Below, in pieces: positions 22,268-32,274 of a stretch of 64,000 nt of DNA. Source of the stretch: Melieria omissa (taxonomy: Eukaryota > Arthropoda > Insecta > Diptera > Ulidiidae); NCBI GenBank assembly GCA_963971225.1, contig OZ020267.1, forward strand, positions 118,971,891-119,035,890, written 5' to 3'. The translations under genes were made by a program, and so were the position numbers. The notes beneath the pieces were generated by a model that worked only from the letters and a program-made list of their open reading frames with translations, had not been told where the DNA came from and ran no database searches. Every line of letters starts with the position of its first letter. The stretch's first letter is position 1.

Positions 22268-23058
22268 TTAAACGTAGTATAACATAACGTAACTGCTAAT
22301 AGGAAAATATTTAGTACAATAACAAAAATGATTTTGTGAAATTACACAGAAAAGAAATAATGAAATAACTGTAATGTATAGCGTAATGAACAAAGAGATA
22401 ACGAGATTGATTTCTGCTGTTTCAAACATTAAAATTTAGCGAGAGAGAAAACGCAAACAAGGCTCAAAACTTATGAGTGGTCAATCTTATGAGAGAAAAG
22501 TCAACTTAATAACACTTTTGTATTTACGCTACATTATAAAGCAGCTTTTACCAAAGAACAAAATATTTCACACGTATCTGAAGGTGTTTTAATATTTACT
22601 TACCTTGATTTCAATATTTAGGATAGATATGAAAACAATTTTGTTAAATAACAGGAGTATTTCCTCCCTATGTGTAATATAATCTAAATCCAGGGTTCTT
22701 ATGTTTTGTATCTATTTTGAAATAATTCACAATAACATTATGCCGCAGACATATATGTTTCAAATAATAAGTTATTTTTAATACCGCATATTGTTTTTTT
22801 AATTTTGCGAAATTAAAGAATGAAAGTTTAAAAAAAATTTTATATTTGTTCTTAAGCACATTGGCGAACGCACGGGAGGAGGGTTGAGAATAGTTCAATA
22901 GTGGCGTCGGTTTCAATGGTCGCGGTGTAATTGGACACAGTTGCAATGATGGCGGCAACAAAAGCCAAACAATCATATGTCTTCTGACGCTTGAATTTTC
23001 CAATGTACCAAAATAACCAATATTACGCATTCGGCTCATGGAACAGCTGAGCATTGCA
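22268..23058. other. No gene recognised
   Basis: A minus-strand ORF at 23054-22668 (starts MLSCSMSRMRNIGYFGTLEN) has an ordinary-looking first half and an AT-rich second half. Without a recognisable family or splice evidence I leave it as unassigned. Confidence 0.35.
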
Positions 23059-23125
23059 TACTACATGAGCTGAAAAGTCTTTGGCCTGACAATGAAAAAA
23101 CGATATTTTTAGTGCGAAAATGATT

Positions 23126-24030
23126 TTAATCTTCGACATAATCTCCATTTAGAGTAATGCATTTAGTGTAACGGTCTTCCAACATTTCGATGCCTTTCTT
23201 ATAGTGGTCCGCGTGAAGCTCTTCAAAATAGGCGTTTGTTTCCAACTCGACCTCCTCATTTGAGTAAAATCTTTTTCCGGCGAGCCAATTTTTCAACCTG
23301 GGAAAGAGGAAATAGTCGCTGGGTGCTAAATCTGGTGAATACGGTGGGTGTTTGACGACTTCGTAGCGTAATTCCTCTAATTTTTCGGTCATATCGCGAG
23401 CAGAATGAGCTGGTGCATTGTCTTGGTGAAACAGGATTTTTTCCTTGGCCAAATGAGGTCGTTTAGACTTGATCTCGTTGTCCAATCGATCCAACAAAGC
23501 ACTGTAATATTGTCTATTGATTGTTTTTCCATGTTGAAGATAGTCTATCAAGATTATACCATGTGCATCCCAAAAAATACTGGCCAGAACCTTGCCAGCC
23601 GATTGTTGTGTTTTTGGGCGCTTCGGACGACTTTCACCAGGCAACTCAGGTGTGTAGTGATGGATCCATGTTTCATCCATTGTCACAAACCGCCTCAAAA
23701 AATCCTTCTTATTACGACGAATTCGCTCCAAATTATCGGTTGAAAGACGAACACGTTTTGCTTTTTGGTCAATTGTCAGCAAACGCGGCACCCATCGTCC
23801 GTGATTTTTTGGATGTTTTCCGGATTAACTGCCTCATTTGGCCTCCCTGAACGCGGTGCATCACTGGTGCTCGTACGGTCACGACGAAACTCAGCAAACC
23901 AATACTTGATAGTTGAATTTGGTGGAGCAGATGTATTATAACATTTATCAAGCCATGCTTTTGTTTCCACTGTATTTTTGCCCATCAAATAGCAATGTTT
24001 TATCAAAACACGAAATTCACTTTTTTCCAT
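23126..24030 (-). pseudogene. Mariner transposase with internal deletion
   Basis: The N-terminal DNA-binding part (MEKSEFRVLIKHCYLMGKNT to NPENIQKI, 24030-23776) is followed, in another frame, by VPRLLTIDQKAKRVR and the whole catalytic domain to GDYVED (stop near 23126). Catalytic acids lie in TMDETWIHHY, FHQDNAPAH and SPDLAPSD, with 34 residues between the last two (D,D34D). About 45-50 codons that normally link the halves (the second helix-turn-helix) are missing at 23776-23800, and the deletion shifts the frame. The catalytic part itself is uninterrupted, suggesting a fairly young copy. Confidence 0.9.
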
Positions 24031-24151
24031 TGTTTACAAAAATTCAGAGGTAGCGTCACTTCGAAAGCAATAACTTGAAAACGAGTCAACCAAATGTCAT
24101 GAAACTTTGACAGAATCTAAGTTAAGGATGGTTTTCCATGTACAACACAAT

Positions 24152-25361
24152 CATGATGAAATAAACAAAGTGGTGTAAATATTGACAGGTCGCTTTTGAC
24201 ACTCCCTTGTTTAGTGGTTGCATTTAAAGGGAGTGGAAAAGGGGAATTATTTTGAGCTTTTTCACTAGATGGCGCTAATAATTTTGTACTTATTTCATAC
24301 TAATGTAAATATACCAGCTGTGCGTTATTACAACCGGAAACAGTCTCAAAACTGTTTTTTAAGCGTTAATTTGAAAATATTGAATCAAAATTATTCCACA
24401 TTTCCATCCATCAGGTTTCAGTAGCCATACAAGGAAGTTATTCGAGTTGTATTTCAATATTTATTCATATACCAATTAAAACGAAAGCCAACCAACTATA
24501 TAATGCTGGACTTTGAACCGCTAAGCCAGTGCCATTAGTACTTCAATATTTTTATTCATTCATGCTGATGCAAACATATTAATTGCACTGTCTTGCGCAA
24601 TCGCTCGTTTTCGAGATGCAATGCACTTTCGGTGAATGGACTGCAAAGGTAATGCGCTAACATAAACATTTGAATATCATTCAAGTTTTTATTGGGCTCA
24701 CTCTGTTTGCGTGGAGCCGTCTTGGGTGCGAGAAATTTCGGCACACTCATCCCAAGAAACAAGGCTATTTATTGCCATTGGGATAGCGTTTTTTCCCAAC
24801 CGCCGTTTCTTCTCGCCTGGCTCAGAGCAAAAGTCCTGCGTTGAAAAATGAAGAGCACACACCTTCGCGGTGGGCGTGAAGTTCACTCCACAAGCCTTGC
24901 TCCATTTTTCCCCTCGTAACCATATTCTGCGGCACATGAAACAGGGACACATTTTCGTGCGGCCAAGTTCGATGGCACAAACTGCAGCTGGATTTCGGCA
25001 TCGCAAATTGAAGCAAACACAATTAAAGAAAAACGACACAATATATTTGTTTGAAAATAACTGATTTTGAAACATATGCCAATATGTACATCTTTGGCTG
25101 AGAAAACGGATGCCTTATGTTCCATTGAATCAAATTGAACATACGCCATTTGTTTTCTGAGGTGATAAAATTCAAATTAGAGACAATGTTGTTCGTTATG
25201 TTTTCTGCTAGAAAGTACTATTTTTTGACTACGCAATTTTTTTTGCTAAGGAAAAAAAAGTATTTTTTAAAAGAAGCAACAATGTTTTTTCCAAGGGAGC
25301 ATGAACTGCCAAAATCGAGGAAACAGTCACGAGCTTACACCACCTTGTTTATTGCATCATG
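24152..25361 (-). mobile_element. P-like element inserted in mariner
   Basis: Ends: catgatgaaataaacaaagt at 24152, and accttgtttattgcatcatg ending at 25361, closely matching the known P-element terminus (CATGATGAAATAA...AAGGTG). Flanked by caacacaat on both sides (24143-24151 and 25362-25370), an 8-9 bp duplication. It carries the start of a THAP-type transposase on the minus strand. No catalytic domain is present, so it is non-autonomous. Confidence 0.88.
24556..25001 (-). pseudogene. THAP-domain N-terminus of a P-like transposase
   Basis: Starting at 25001 the minus strand reads MPKSSCSLCHRTWPHENVSL. After a frameshift it continues EKWSKACGVNFTPTAKVCAL, HFSTQDF and KRRLGKNAIPMAIN. The C-x2-C start and C-x2-H pair (CALH) are the zinc ligands of a THAP domain, the site-specific DNA-binding module of P-element transposase. 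A short distal piece (ALHLENERLRKTVQLICLHQ, 24620-24556) looks like the following coiled coil. Frameshifts and the missing catalytic domain make it a pseudogene. Confidence 0.75.
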
Positions 25362-25428
25362 CAACACAATAATTCTTAATTTTTGGCGCCATCTCTATGT
25401 CAGGCCAAAGACTTTTCAGCCCATGTAG

Positions 25429-26326
25429 TACTTTGCTTACAAGCAATCGATGTCAATCTAAGCAGTAATACAAATTGCCTACGAAATAGAGACTAGCTCT
25501 AAGTTTGGCGACAGCGACATCCGTGTTCGGTTATCGTGTTGTCGTGCTGTCGTCAAAATAATCGTTTCCATGCGATAGTTGTGATTCTATATTTTGACAG
25601 ATGCAGTCGTGTCGCTGCTGTCGGCTATGTGTTCGAGGGAGAAGGCTTACGTGGGCCATTTTGGGTCTGTTGTTTCCCCTTTAAACCTTTAAATGGGAAA
25701 TGGAGTAAATGAAACTCATTTGTTGATGAGTTTTCTTCCCACATTGAGGGTATTTATTAAACTACTGCATTTCTGGATCGGCCAAAAGTAATGATTACAA
25801 CTTTTCAAACTCAAAATTAGAATATGTGATTCATAATGACAAGATATAAATTAATATGGAAGTACGTAAATTAATATTGAGAAATACATTAATACATATA
25901 TTGAAATTTGTGAATTTTTTTCTTGAACATAAAAAATTAATTATTAAGAAAACAAAAATAACTAGATCAAGTAATAAGACAAATGTTCTCATCCGAATTC
26001 CTCAATTAAACATTGCAATTGCAGTTTTCTAACCATCCAAAATGACATTAGCAACGGGACCATTTGATTAAATCGGTCAAGACAAAAATTACTTAGTATT
26101 CTGTAATCATAGCGCCACCGTGCTAATTGGTCTTTAGGATCTTCAAAGTTCAGAAGTCATTTCAATGCCGCATGATCTATGCGCAGACTAAATTAGTGTC
26201 CATACAGGAAATTGTGTAAGTGGTTTACGCAATACTGTCAGCAGTTCTCTCCTTGCACCACCAAATATGATTTTTCAATACATTATTTTTATTATTAAAC
26301 AGTGTTACAAAGGTACGAAAGATATA
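25429..26326. other. No gene recognised
   Basis: AT-rich intergenic sequence. Its last 20 bases (cgaaagata) may be the edge of the Gypsy relic that continues after the MITE. Confidence 0.4.
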
Positions 26327-27303
26327 AGGGAGAGGGCTGGGTTGTGAACCAGGCTGGGTTGTGAACCATTACCGTTTTTTCTTTCCCTAATTGACATATC
26401 GCCAATCTTTCAACTGTCAAGTTTGTCTTATGATATGACTCTGCTTTTGTGGTTACACCGAAGTACAAACACGGATTGCTTGTGGCAGCAATCGAGTTTG
26501 AAAGACATCGTGTTTGAAAATCGACTGCGAAAACTTGTTGGCTTTTTTTTTAAGTGCTATCCAAGTGACTGAGCTTATTGCAAAAAGGTCTGTGTAATAC
26601 ATGTTTATTTCGTGTTTTGATTCTATTTTACGATGCAATATTTGTTTATGTCGAATTATGATTGGAAGTATCGTTTATTTTAAAGTTTCCAAAATGGCAT
26701 CGTGGTTGGGCTGTGAACCACTGAGGTGGCTGGGTTATGAACCACCTGTTTTTCGTACTACATTTGTTCTAACACTGTCAAATATAGACGGATATATTAA
26801 ATTAAAGTAATTTTATGTAATTTCACTCGATTTCGATGAGTTCACTTGAAGTGGGCCAATGCGAGAACGCGTTCGTATTTCACATGCAAACATTGCGACA
26901 CCGATTAGGATGAAAATTCAAAAAATTGAGCACTTTCATTCATTGCGATTTTTTGGCCTAATTGGCGTCATTATAACTTTTTTTCACCTCTTGAGGCCTC
27001 CTGATTAAATAAATCCTCAACTTACTTAAAAATTATGGGTGTTTTCTTCGTATTTTCCGACTTTAATAGGGATTTTCCAGACGGTTCACAACCCAGCCAC
27101 TTTTTTGGAAAAGCAAAAAATCACGTCCTTAGAAAATTGGGCGTAGAGAGTTAAATTTCAATCAAAACTGTAATCTGTCTTCATAAAAAAGTTGCGTTAT
27201 ATATTCACCTTTCCAACGGTATCTTCGATTTTTCGATATCTTTATTCTGTGAAAAGTTAGAGCCAAAAAACAAAACCCCTGTTCACAACCCAGCCCTCTC
27301 CCT
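26327..27303. mobile_element. Non-autonomous TIR element, TA duplication
   Basis: Inverted ends agggagagggctgggttgtg (26327) and the reverse complement ending at 27303, over about 23 bp, flanked by TA (26325-26326 and 27304-27305). The motif ggctgggttgtgaacc recurs inside at 26347-26368 and, mutated, near 26705-26745, and inverted near 27082-27101. It is built like the 1339-2292 element but with different sequence. No coding content. Confidence 0.85.
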
Positions 27304-27710
27304 TACAATTTCTGGCCTCTGTATGGGCTAGTAAATACTGTAGGCCATATACATGTATTTGGAAGGAAATTTAAAATAATAACTGACCACAAACCCCTTA
27401 GATTAGATTAGATTTGAAGGGGGAATGTGCACTGAGACCAAAGATGATCTATTGTGCCCCCTACAACTTTAGAGAACGTCCCCTAGTCCCACCGACCTAA
27501 TAAAGCTTAGTAACTTACGTGGGAGAAGGTGTTTGACGTTTTCTTCTGCAAGCCAGTACTGGCCCAGGTGCTGTCTCCTACTACGGCATACCGCATCGCA
27601 GTACAGTATGACGTGCTCGGGGGTTTCCTCCGCTGTTCCACAGAGTCTGCAGACGCTTACCTGTTCTATCCCGATTGTTTGCATATGTTTCCTCATCCTG
27701 CAGTGCCCGG

Positions 27711-28448
27711 TTAAGGGGGGAAGTATGAAAATAAATTTCAAAAAATCGATTTTTTTTTTATTATCTTAATCGACAGGTATAAGCATTGAGAAATCAGTCA
27801 AAAAATTTCAAAAGCCTATTGTCAAAATTGTGGAAGTTGTGCCATTTGATATTGGTTGGCGCCGAAGCGGCTGAGCGCGACTGGCGGCAAGACGCAAACT
27901 TTAAACGGCGTTTTCTCAAAACCATGTTTTTCAAATTGGCGTGCATGATTACAAAAAAAGTTGTTGGCCGATTTCCTTCATCCAGCCCTTATTTTAAAGA
28001 GCATAAAAAACTGCACAGGATAGACTACAGGCGTAAAAAAAAAATTATTTTTTGACCATTTTTGACTCGAAAATTATTGCAAAAAAAGCCGTTTTTTCTT
28101 TGCAACACTGATTTTTATAGTTAATATTCGAATTTCGCAAAGATTGTAGTCTATCCGATAAAAAAAACCCTCTCGAGTAAAAAAATGTTTGGTTTTATGA
28201 TTTCAGATGAAAATTGCGGCCAGAATCGTGTACGGCAACTTCAATGTCAGCGGCAACACGTCTTACGGGATCGACCATAAGTCATTCAATTTTTTTTTTT
28301 TTCATAATGTAAAAAATGTTTTTTTTTCCTTAAACATTGCTCTAAATATAAACGATATCAATTTTTATGTGCGCCATTTTATTTCTCCACAAATTGAATC
28401 GCAAAAAAGGACTTTTTTTTCGGCTCCGAGAGGTACTTCCCCCCTTAA
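27711..28448. mobile_element. TTAA element nested in the retrotransposon
   Basis: ttaaggggggaagta at 27711 and tacttccccccttaa ending at 28448 are perfect inverted ends with TTAA targets. Deleting the element and one TTAA restores the retrotransposon frame (G-L-L-T-G-H-C), proving insertion into that ORF. No coding content; its middle is rich in short A and T runs. Confidence 0.9.
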
Positions 28449-28469
28449 CAGCCCGGTGACCAGTCTAAG

Positions 28470-30319
28470 CTAGGTTTTTCCCAGTCTGAGGCATTCTTCA
28501 CTCCATCTGGAGTTATAACCTTTAATGAAGATTTTCGATTGCCTAAGACCTGTGGCATTTGACCAGTGTTCTGAGTTCCTGGTTCTTTCCTCAAGTCTTA
28601 GTGACTCTGCTAGAGTGCTTTTGCCCAGCCCAATGAAAGGTTCTGGTGCAAGGGGGATTATAGCTGCCCCAGTTCTAGCAAGACTATCAACCTCCTCATT
28701 TCCCTCTAATCCTCTATGTCCTGGGACCCAGAGGATTTTAACCTGGTTATCTGTGCCCAGCTTATTCAATGCTTCTATGCATTCCAGCACCAACCCTGAG
28801 GTAATCTCATACGAGATTAGTGCTTTGATGGCTGCTTGACTGTCAGAACAAATGACTATGTCTTGCCCCCTGTACAAACGCTCGAGGTTAGTCTGTACAC
28901 AGAGCCTGATGGCATATAACTCTGCTTGAAATATGCTGGGTGTATTCCCCATGGGCTCGTAGTACTTGAAGCGAGGTCCAAATACCCCCGCCCCTGTTCC
29001 CTCGTGCGTTTTGGAGCCATCTGTGAACCACGTAATAGTATGTGGTTTGAAATGGGACTGGTGTGCTTCCCAGTCCCAGTCCACTTTGTTACTCATACAT
29101 ACTATGAAGTTTTTCTCGTAGTTATATGTTTTCGCTATTGTATCCATTGGGTACAATACATAGGGGTTACTTACAGATAACACGTCCAAATCTCTGCGAC
29201 TTAGAACGTGATCCCCCCCTTTACTGGTTCGGGCCAGCCCAATGATAGTGCGCTTGGCCGCCATTTCAATTGCTGTGTGCAATGGTGATATATTGAGTAT
29301 CACCTCCAGTGCCACCGTGGGACAGGTTCTCATAGCCCCTGTAATGCACGTGCACGCCAGTCGCTGGACCTTATTTAACCGATTCCTCACTGTAGTAAGT
29401 TTGGTTCTTGAGGCCCATGCCACTGCTGCATATGTGAGTACTGGCCTCACTATCATGATGTACAACCATCTCAGTATACCTGGTTTACAGCCCCAGGTTC
29501 TACCTGCTAATGATCTACACACCATGACTGCTTTCGTTGCTTTGCCGATAACTGCCTCAGCATGTTTATTCCAGAGTAACTTCGAATCTAGTGTTACACC
29601 TAGATACTTTACCTCCGGCTTGCTTGCGATGCTCTTGCCAAGCAAGCGTATCGCCCGCATGTGCTGCAGTTTCCTTTTTAGTGTAAATGGTACTATGGTG
29701 GTTTTATCCGGGTTTATTCGTAAGCCTGCCCGGGCACACCATTCTTGGGTTAATTTTAACCCTCTCTGAATTATGTCGCACAGAGTGTCTTCGAACTTTC
29801 CTCTGGCAACAATGACAATGTCATCGGCATAACCTTGACAGATTATGCCACTGCTTGTCAGTATATCAAGGAGCTCGTCTACAACCAGGCTCCACAGTAG
29901 TGGTGATAATACACCACCCTGAGGGCAACCTCTGGTCGTCAGTACACTCCTGGTGGTTGAGCCCACCTTCGTTACTGCCGTTCTGGTGGTAAGCATAGCT
30001 TTTACCCAGCGGCTGAGAGTGGTTTCTACCCCTCTTCGGTTAAGTGCTCTTTCTATTGCCTCATGGGAGGTATTATCGAAGGCTCCTTCGATGTCCAAGA
30101 AAGCGCACAGCACAGTCTCTTTATTCGTAAGAGCATTTTGAATCAGACTCGTGAGCTGGTAAAGGGCAGTCTCCGTCGACCTTCCTGCCCTATACGCATG
30201 CTGCGCAGCATGAAGAGGTTGTCTCTTGAGCGTCACGGTTCGTATGTGCTGATCTAACAACTTCTCCATGGTCTTCATGACGAAAGATGTTAGACTAATT
30301 GACGTTGTTAGACTAATAG
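28470..30319 (-). pseudogene. Reverse transcriptase-RNase H ORF, 5'-truncated
   Basis: An open frame of about 616 codons. Reverse transcriptase motifs: AFLDIEGAFDNTSH (catalytic Asp), GCPQGGVLSPLLWSL and QGYADDIVIVA (the YADD box). An RNase H domain follows: TWFTDGSKTHEGTG, IFQAELYAIRL, ICSDSQAAIKA and WVPGHRGLEGNEEVDSLA, with all four acidic positions. RT followed by RNase H is the order seen in I and LOA-type elements. A TAG (28470-28472) ends the frame at CLRLGKT; beyond it the same frame continues LRLVTG and, after the TTAA element, TGHCRMRKHM to 27475 with a zinc knuckle CRLCGTAEETPEHVILYC. The endonuclease and start of RT are absent. It looks young because the frame is otherwise intact. 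Confidence 0.88.
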
Positions 30320-30641
30320 ACAAACCCCTTACTTAGTTATTCTCTTTGAAAGAACCCAACTATAAATTAGTTCGACAGCAACTAAAGCGTAAATAATTTA
30401 ACCATGGAATTGTTTATAGAAAAGGGGAAAAAATCGAATGCCGATCCACTATCTCCCGTACAAATCAAAATTACAGAATCACCGGTAAACAATGCTGACA
30501 TCCGTAGCGACACACTCAGCTGAAAGAAATGTTGGAAATGGTATAGCAATTTCTGAAAAACCCCTAAATGAATATTGTCACCAATTAATTTTGGAATGAA
30601 TTGGCAATTTAGTGAAGCCCAAGAAAATGCTTAGAAGTATA

Positions 30642-31702
30642 TTAACACGTTCGCGGACGTGATGCAAAATGACGTGAATGCTATAGCATTCAAATTTTAA
30701 GGCCAATTTTTATTCATTTATATTTTTATAAACTTAAATTATTGTAATGAATATACATTTCAAAGTAATTATCAACTGATTCATTAAGTAGTTTTATATT
30801 ATTTATTTTTTTTTCTGTGTACAGTGAAATTGCTCGCAACTGAAAACTCACCATTGCAGTGGTTTTGTCCGGTTTTGTCCCCCATAACAAAAAGGCACAA
30901 AATATTAGTTGAAATTGTATCCAAGTGTTTCTCGTTTATTCATTTAATATTTTGTACGAATTTATGAATATTGATTATTTTATTTTATTTATTTATTATT
31001 TTATTTATATTATATATAAATTTCAGTACTACTTTGGTTGAAAAAATTTTGTAATGGTTGATTGCCTCAACCAGGGGCATTCACAGGCGGGGCTTTTTGG
31101 GGTAGAAACCCCTTTCCCAAACACAAAAATATGTACTGTATATGTAATACATATATAATATAGTACAAAATATGGTTTCGAGTGGTATTCGGCTCAAAAG
31201 TTGTGCGCTACTGGCCTAAACACTGATTGTTTTAATTTAAAATGTTCATTTTCAAATAAGAGAAAGATTTATAGGTATTATAGAGTAGTACAGATTTAAA
31301 AAATTGGTTGAGCATATTTTTGAGAGTTTATGAGAGATTTTTTAATCAAAATGGTTTATGAGAGATTTTTTAATCAAAATGGTTTGTAGTATCGTGTCCG
31401 CGTCTAGTTATTATATATACACGAAGAGAGAACTACTGGTGAACAAGTAAAGTTGTAAAAATATAATAAACCTCTTCTTTTCATGTTTTCTATGAATGAC
31501 TGCTATAGCATTCACGTCACTCTAGTTGAAAAATTTTATAATTTTTTTTATAGCATTCCCTGTGTATAACGGTTAAAATATGATAATCTGACAACTCTAA
31601 TAATATATGTGTAATCCGATTTCAGATACTGCTTATAATTTCCACAAAAATAGCCTGTCTATTGCAGATCACTGAAATTTTTACTGTCCGCGAACGTGTT
31701 AA
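30642..31702. mobile_element. TTAA element with palindrome
   Basis: TTAACACGTTCGCGGAC at 30642 and its reverse complement ending at 31702. A perfect 16-bp palindrome gaatgctatagcattc sits at 30676-30691, and its flanking text is repeated in inverted form near 31500-31517. A 28-bp unit (tttatgagagattttttaat...) is tandemly duplicated at about 31328-31383. No coding content. Confidence 0.8.
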
Positions 31703-32274
31703 TAACCAGGAACAAAAGCATAAATATCCAAAATGTAAAAAAAATAACCAAAATGTTTTTTCGACATAAACAACTACTTTACTGTTACAAAATAATAATA
31801 CTTTTACAAAAAGTAGTCGTAAAAAAGGTGTTGACTCTTTTGAAAACATAGTTATCGATTTAAACAATACTGCTCACTTTTTTCCGAGAAATAGCAATGG
31901 CTATGAGTTGCCGCTAACAAGCAGTATCAATATTATTGCCACTCCCAATAGTACTATGCTCGTTGATATTTAAGATACATTTTGTATCGGTGTACAATAT
32001 TCTAAAAGATACATTTTGTATCAGCGTGCAATATTCTAAAAAATAACCAAATGAGATCAAAAATCACCAAATAACAAAACCCATTTTCAAAAATAAAAAT
32101 AACCATTTTTGGTTAAAAATAACCAAAACGGCAACGCTGGTAACACTACCAAAAAAGTACTTTGTGGCAACACTGCCACATAGTCGACCCAAAGTAAATC
32201 CTACTTTTATTTATTTTGGTGTACCACTCGACGACAGCTCGAAAAGAGTCGTGTTACTTTGGATTTAGTTTGAA
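31703..32274. other. Cog4 upstream region with small tandem repeat
   Basis: A 34-bp unit (agatacattttgtatc, then a variable part, then caatattctaaa) occurs twice at 31973-32040. The text aaaataacca recurs several times. The last 100 bp before the Cog4 start presumably hold its promoter and 5' UTR; I see no certain core element. Confidence 0.4.

Larger units (their letters stand above)
23061..25428 (-). mobile_element. Irritans-type mariner split by a P-like element
   Basis: Inverted ends ctacatgagctgaaaagtct at 23061, continuing ttggcctgac, are matched at 25400-25428 (gtcaggccaaagacttttca, gcccatgtag). Each is flanked by TA (23059-23060 and 25429-25430). Removing the P-like insert and one copy of its duplication leaves about 1.15 kb, close to a mariner with an internal deletion. 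The transposase reads on the minus strand. Confidence 0.9.
27401..30319 (-). mobile_element. RNase H-bearing non-LTR retrotransposon (LOA/I-like)
   Basis: Inserted into the Gypsy relic with a 12-bp duplication acaaacccctta (27389-27400 and 30320-30331). The 3' tail on the minus strand is (ATCTA)n-like (plus-strand gattagattagatt at 27401). It is 5'-truncated inside the reverse transcriptase. A TTAA element (27711-28448) interrupts the ORF near its end. Confidence 0.88.
27306..30490 (+). pseudogene. Ty3/Gypsy pol relic, split by insertions
   Basis: Left of the large insertion the plus strand reads FLASVWASKYCRPY and, after a frameshift, GRKFKIITDHKP. Right of it, from 30320, it resumes KPLT, stop, LFSLKEPNYKLVRQQLK and, further on, KSNADPLSPVQI. 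This is the end of a Gypsy-type reverse transcriptase and the start of RNase H (TDHKPLT.LF....N.KL.R....L, then NADaLSR). The 12-bp duplication acaaacccctta of the insert lies in the TDHKPL codons. Only about 250 bp of Gypsy remain, with stops, so it is long dead. The left edge may extend a little before the MITE at 26327. Confidence 0.8.

Noticed and set aside
22668..23054. 128-codon minus-strand ORF
   Set aside because: The second half is AT-driven (Lys/Asn/Tyr/Phe) and no family is recognisable; kept as unassigned spacer.
24480..24540. tRNA-like B-box text (ggttcaaagtcc on the minus strand)
   Set aside because: It lies inside the P-like element and no cloverleaf can be drawn.
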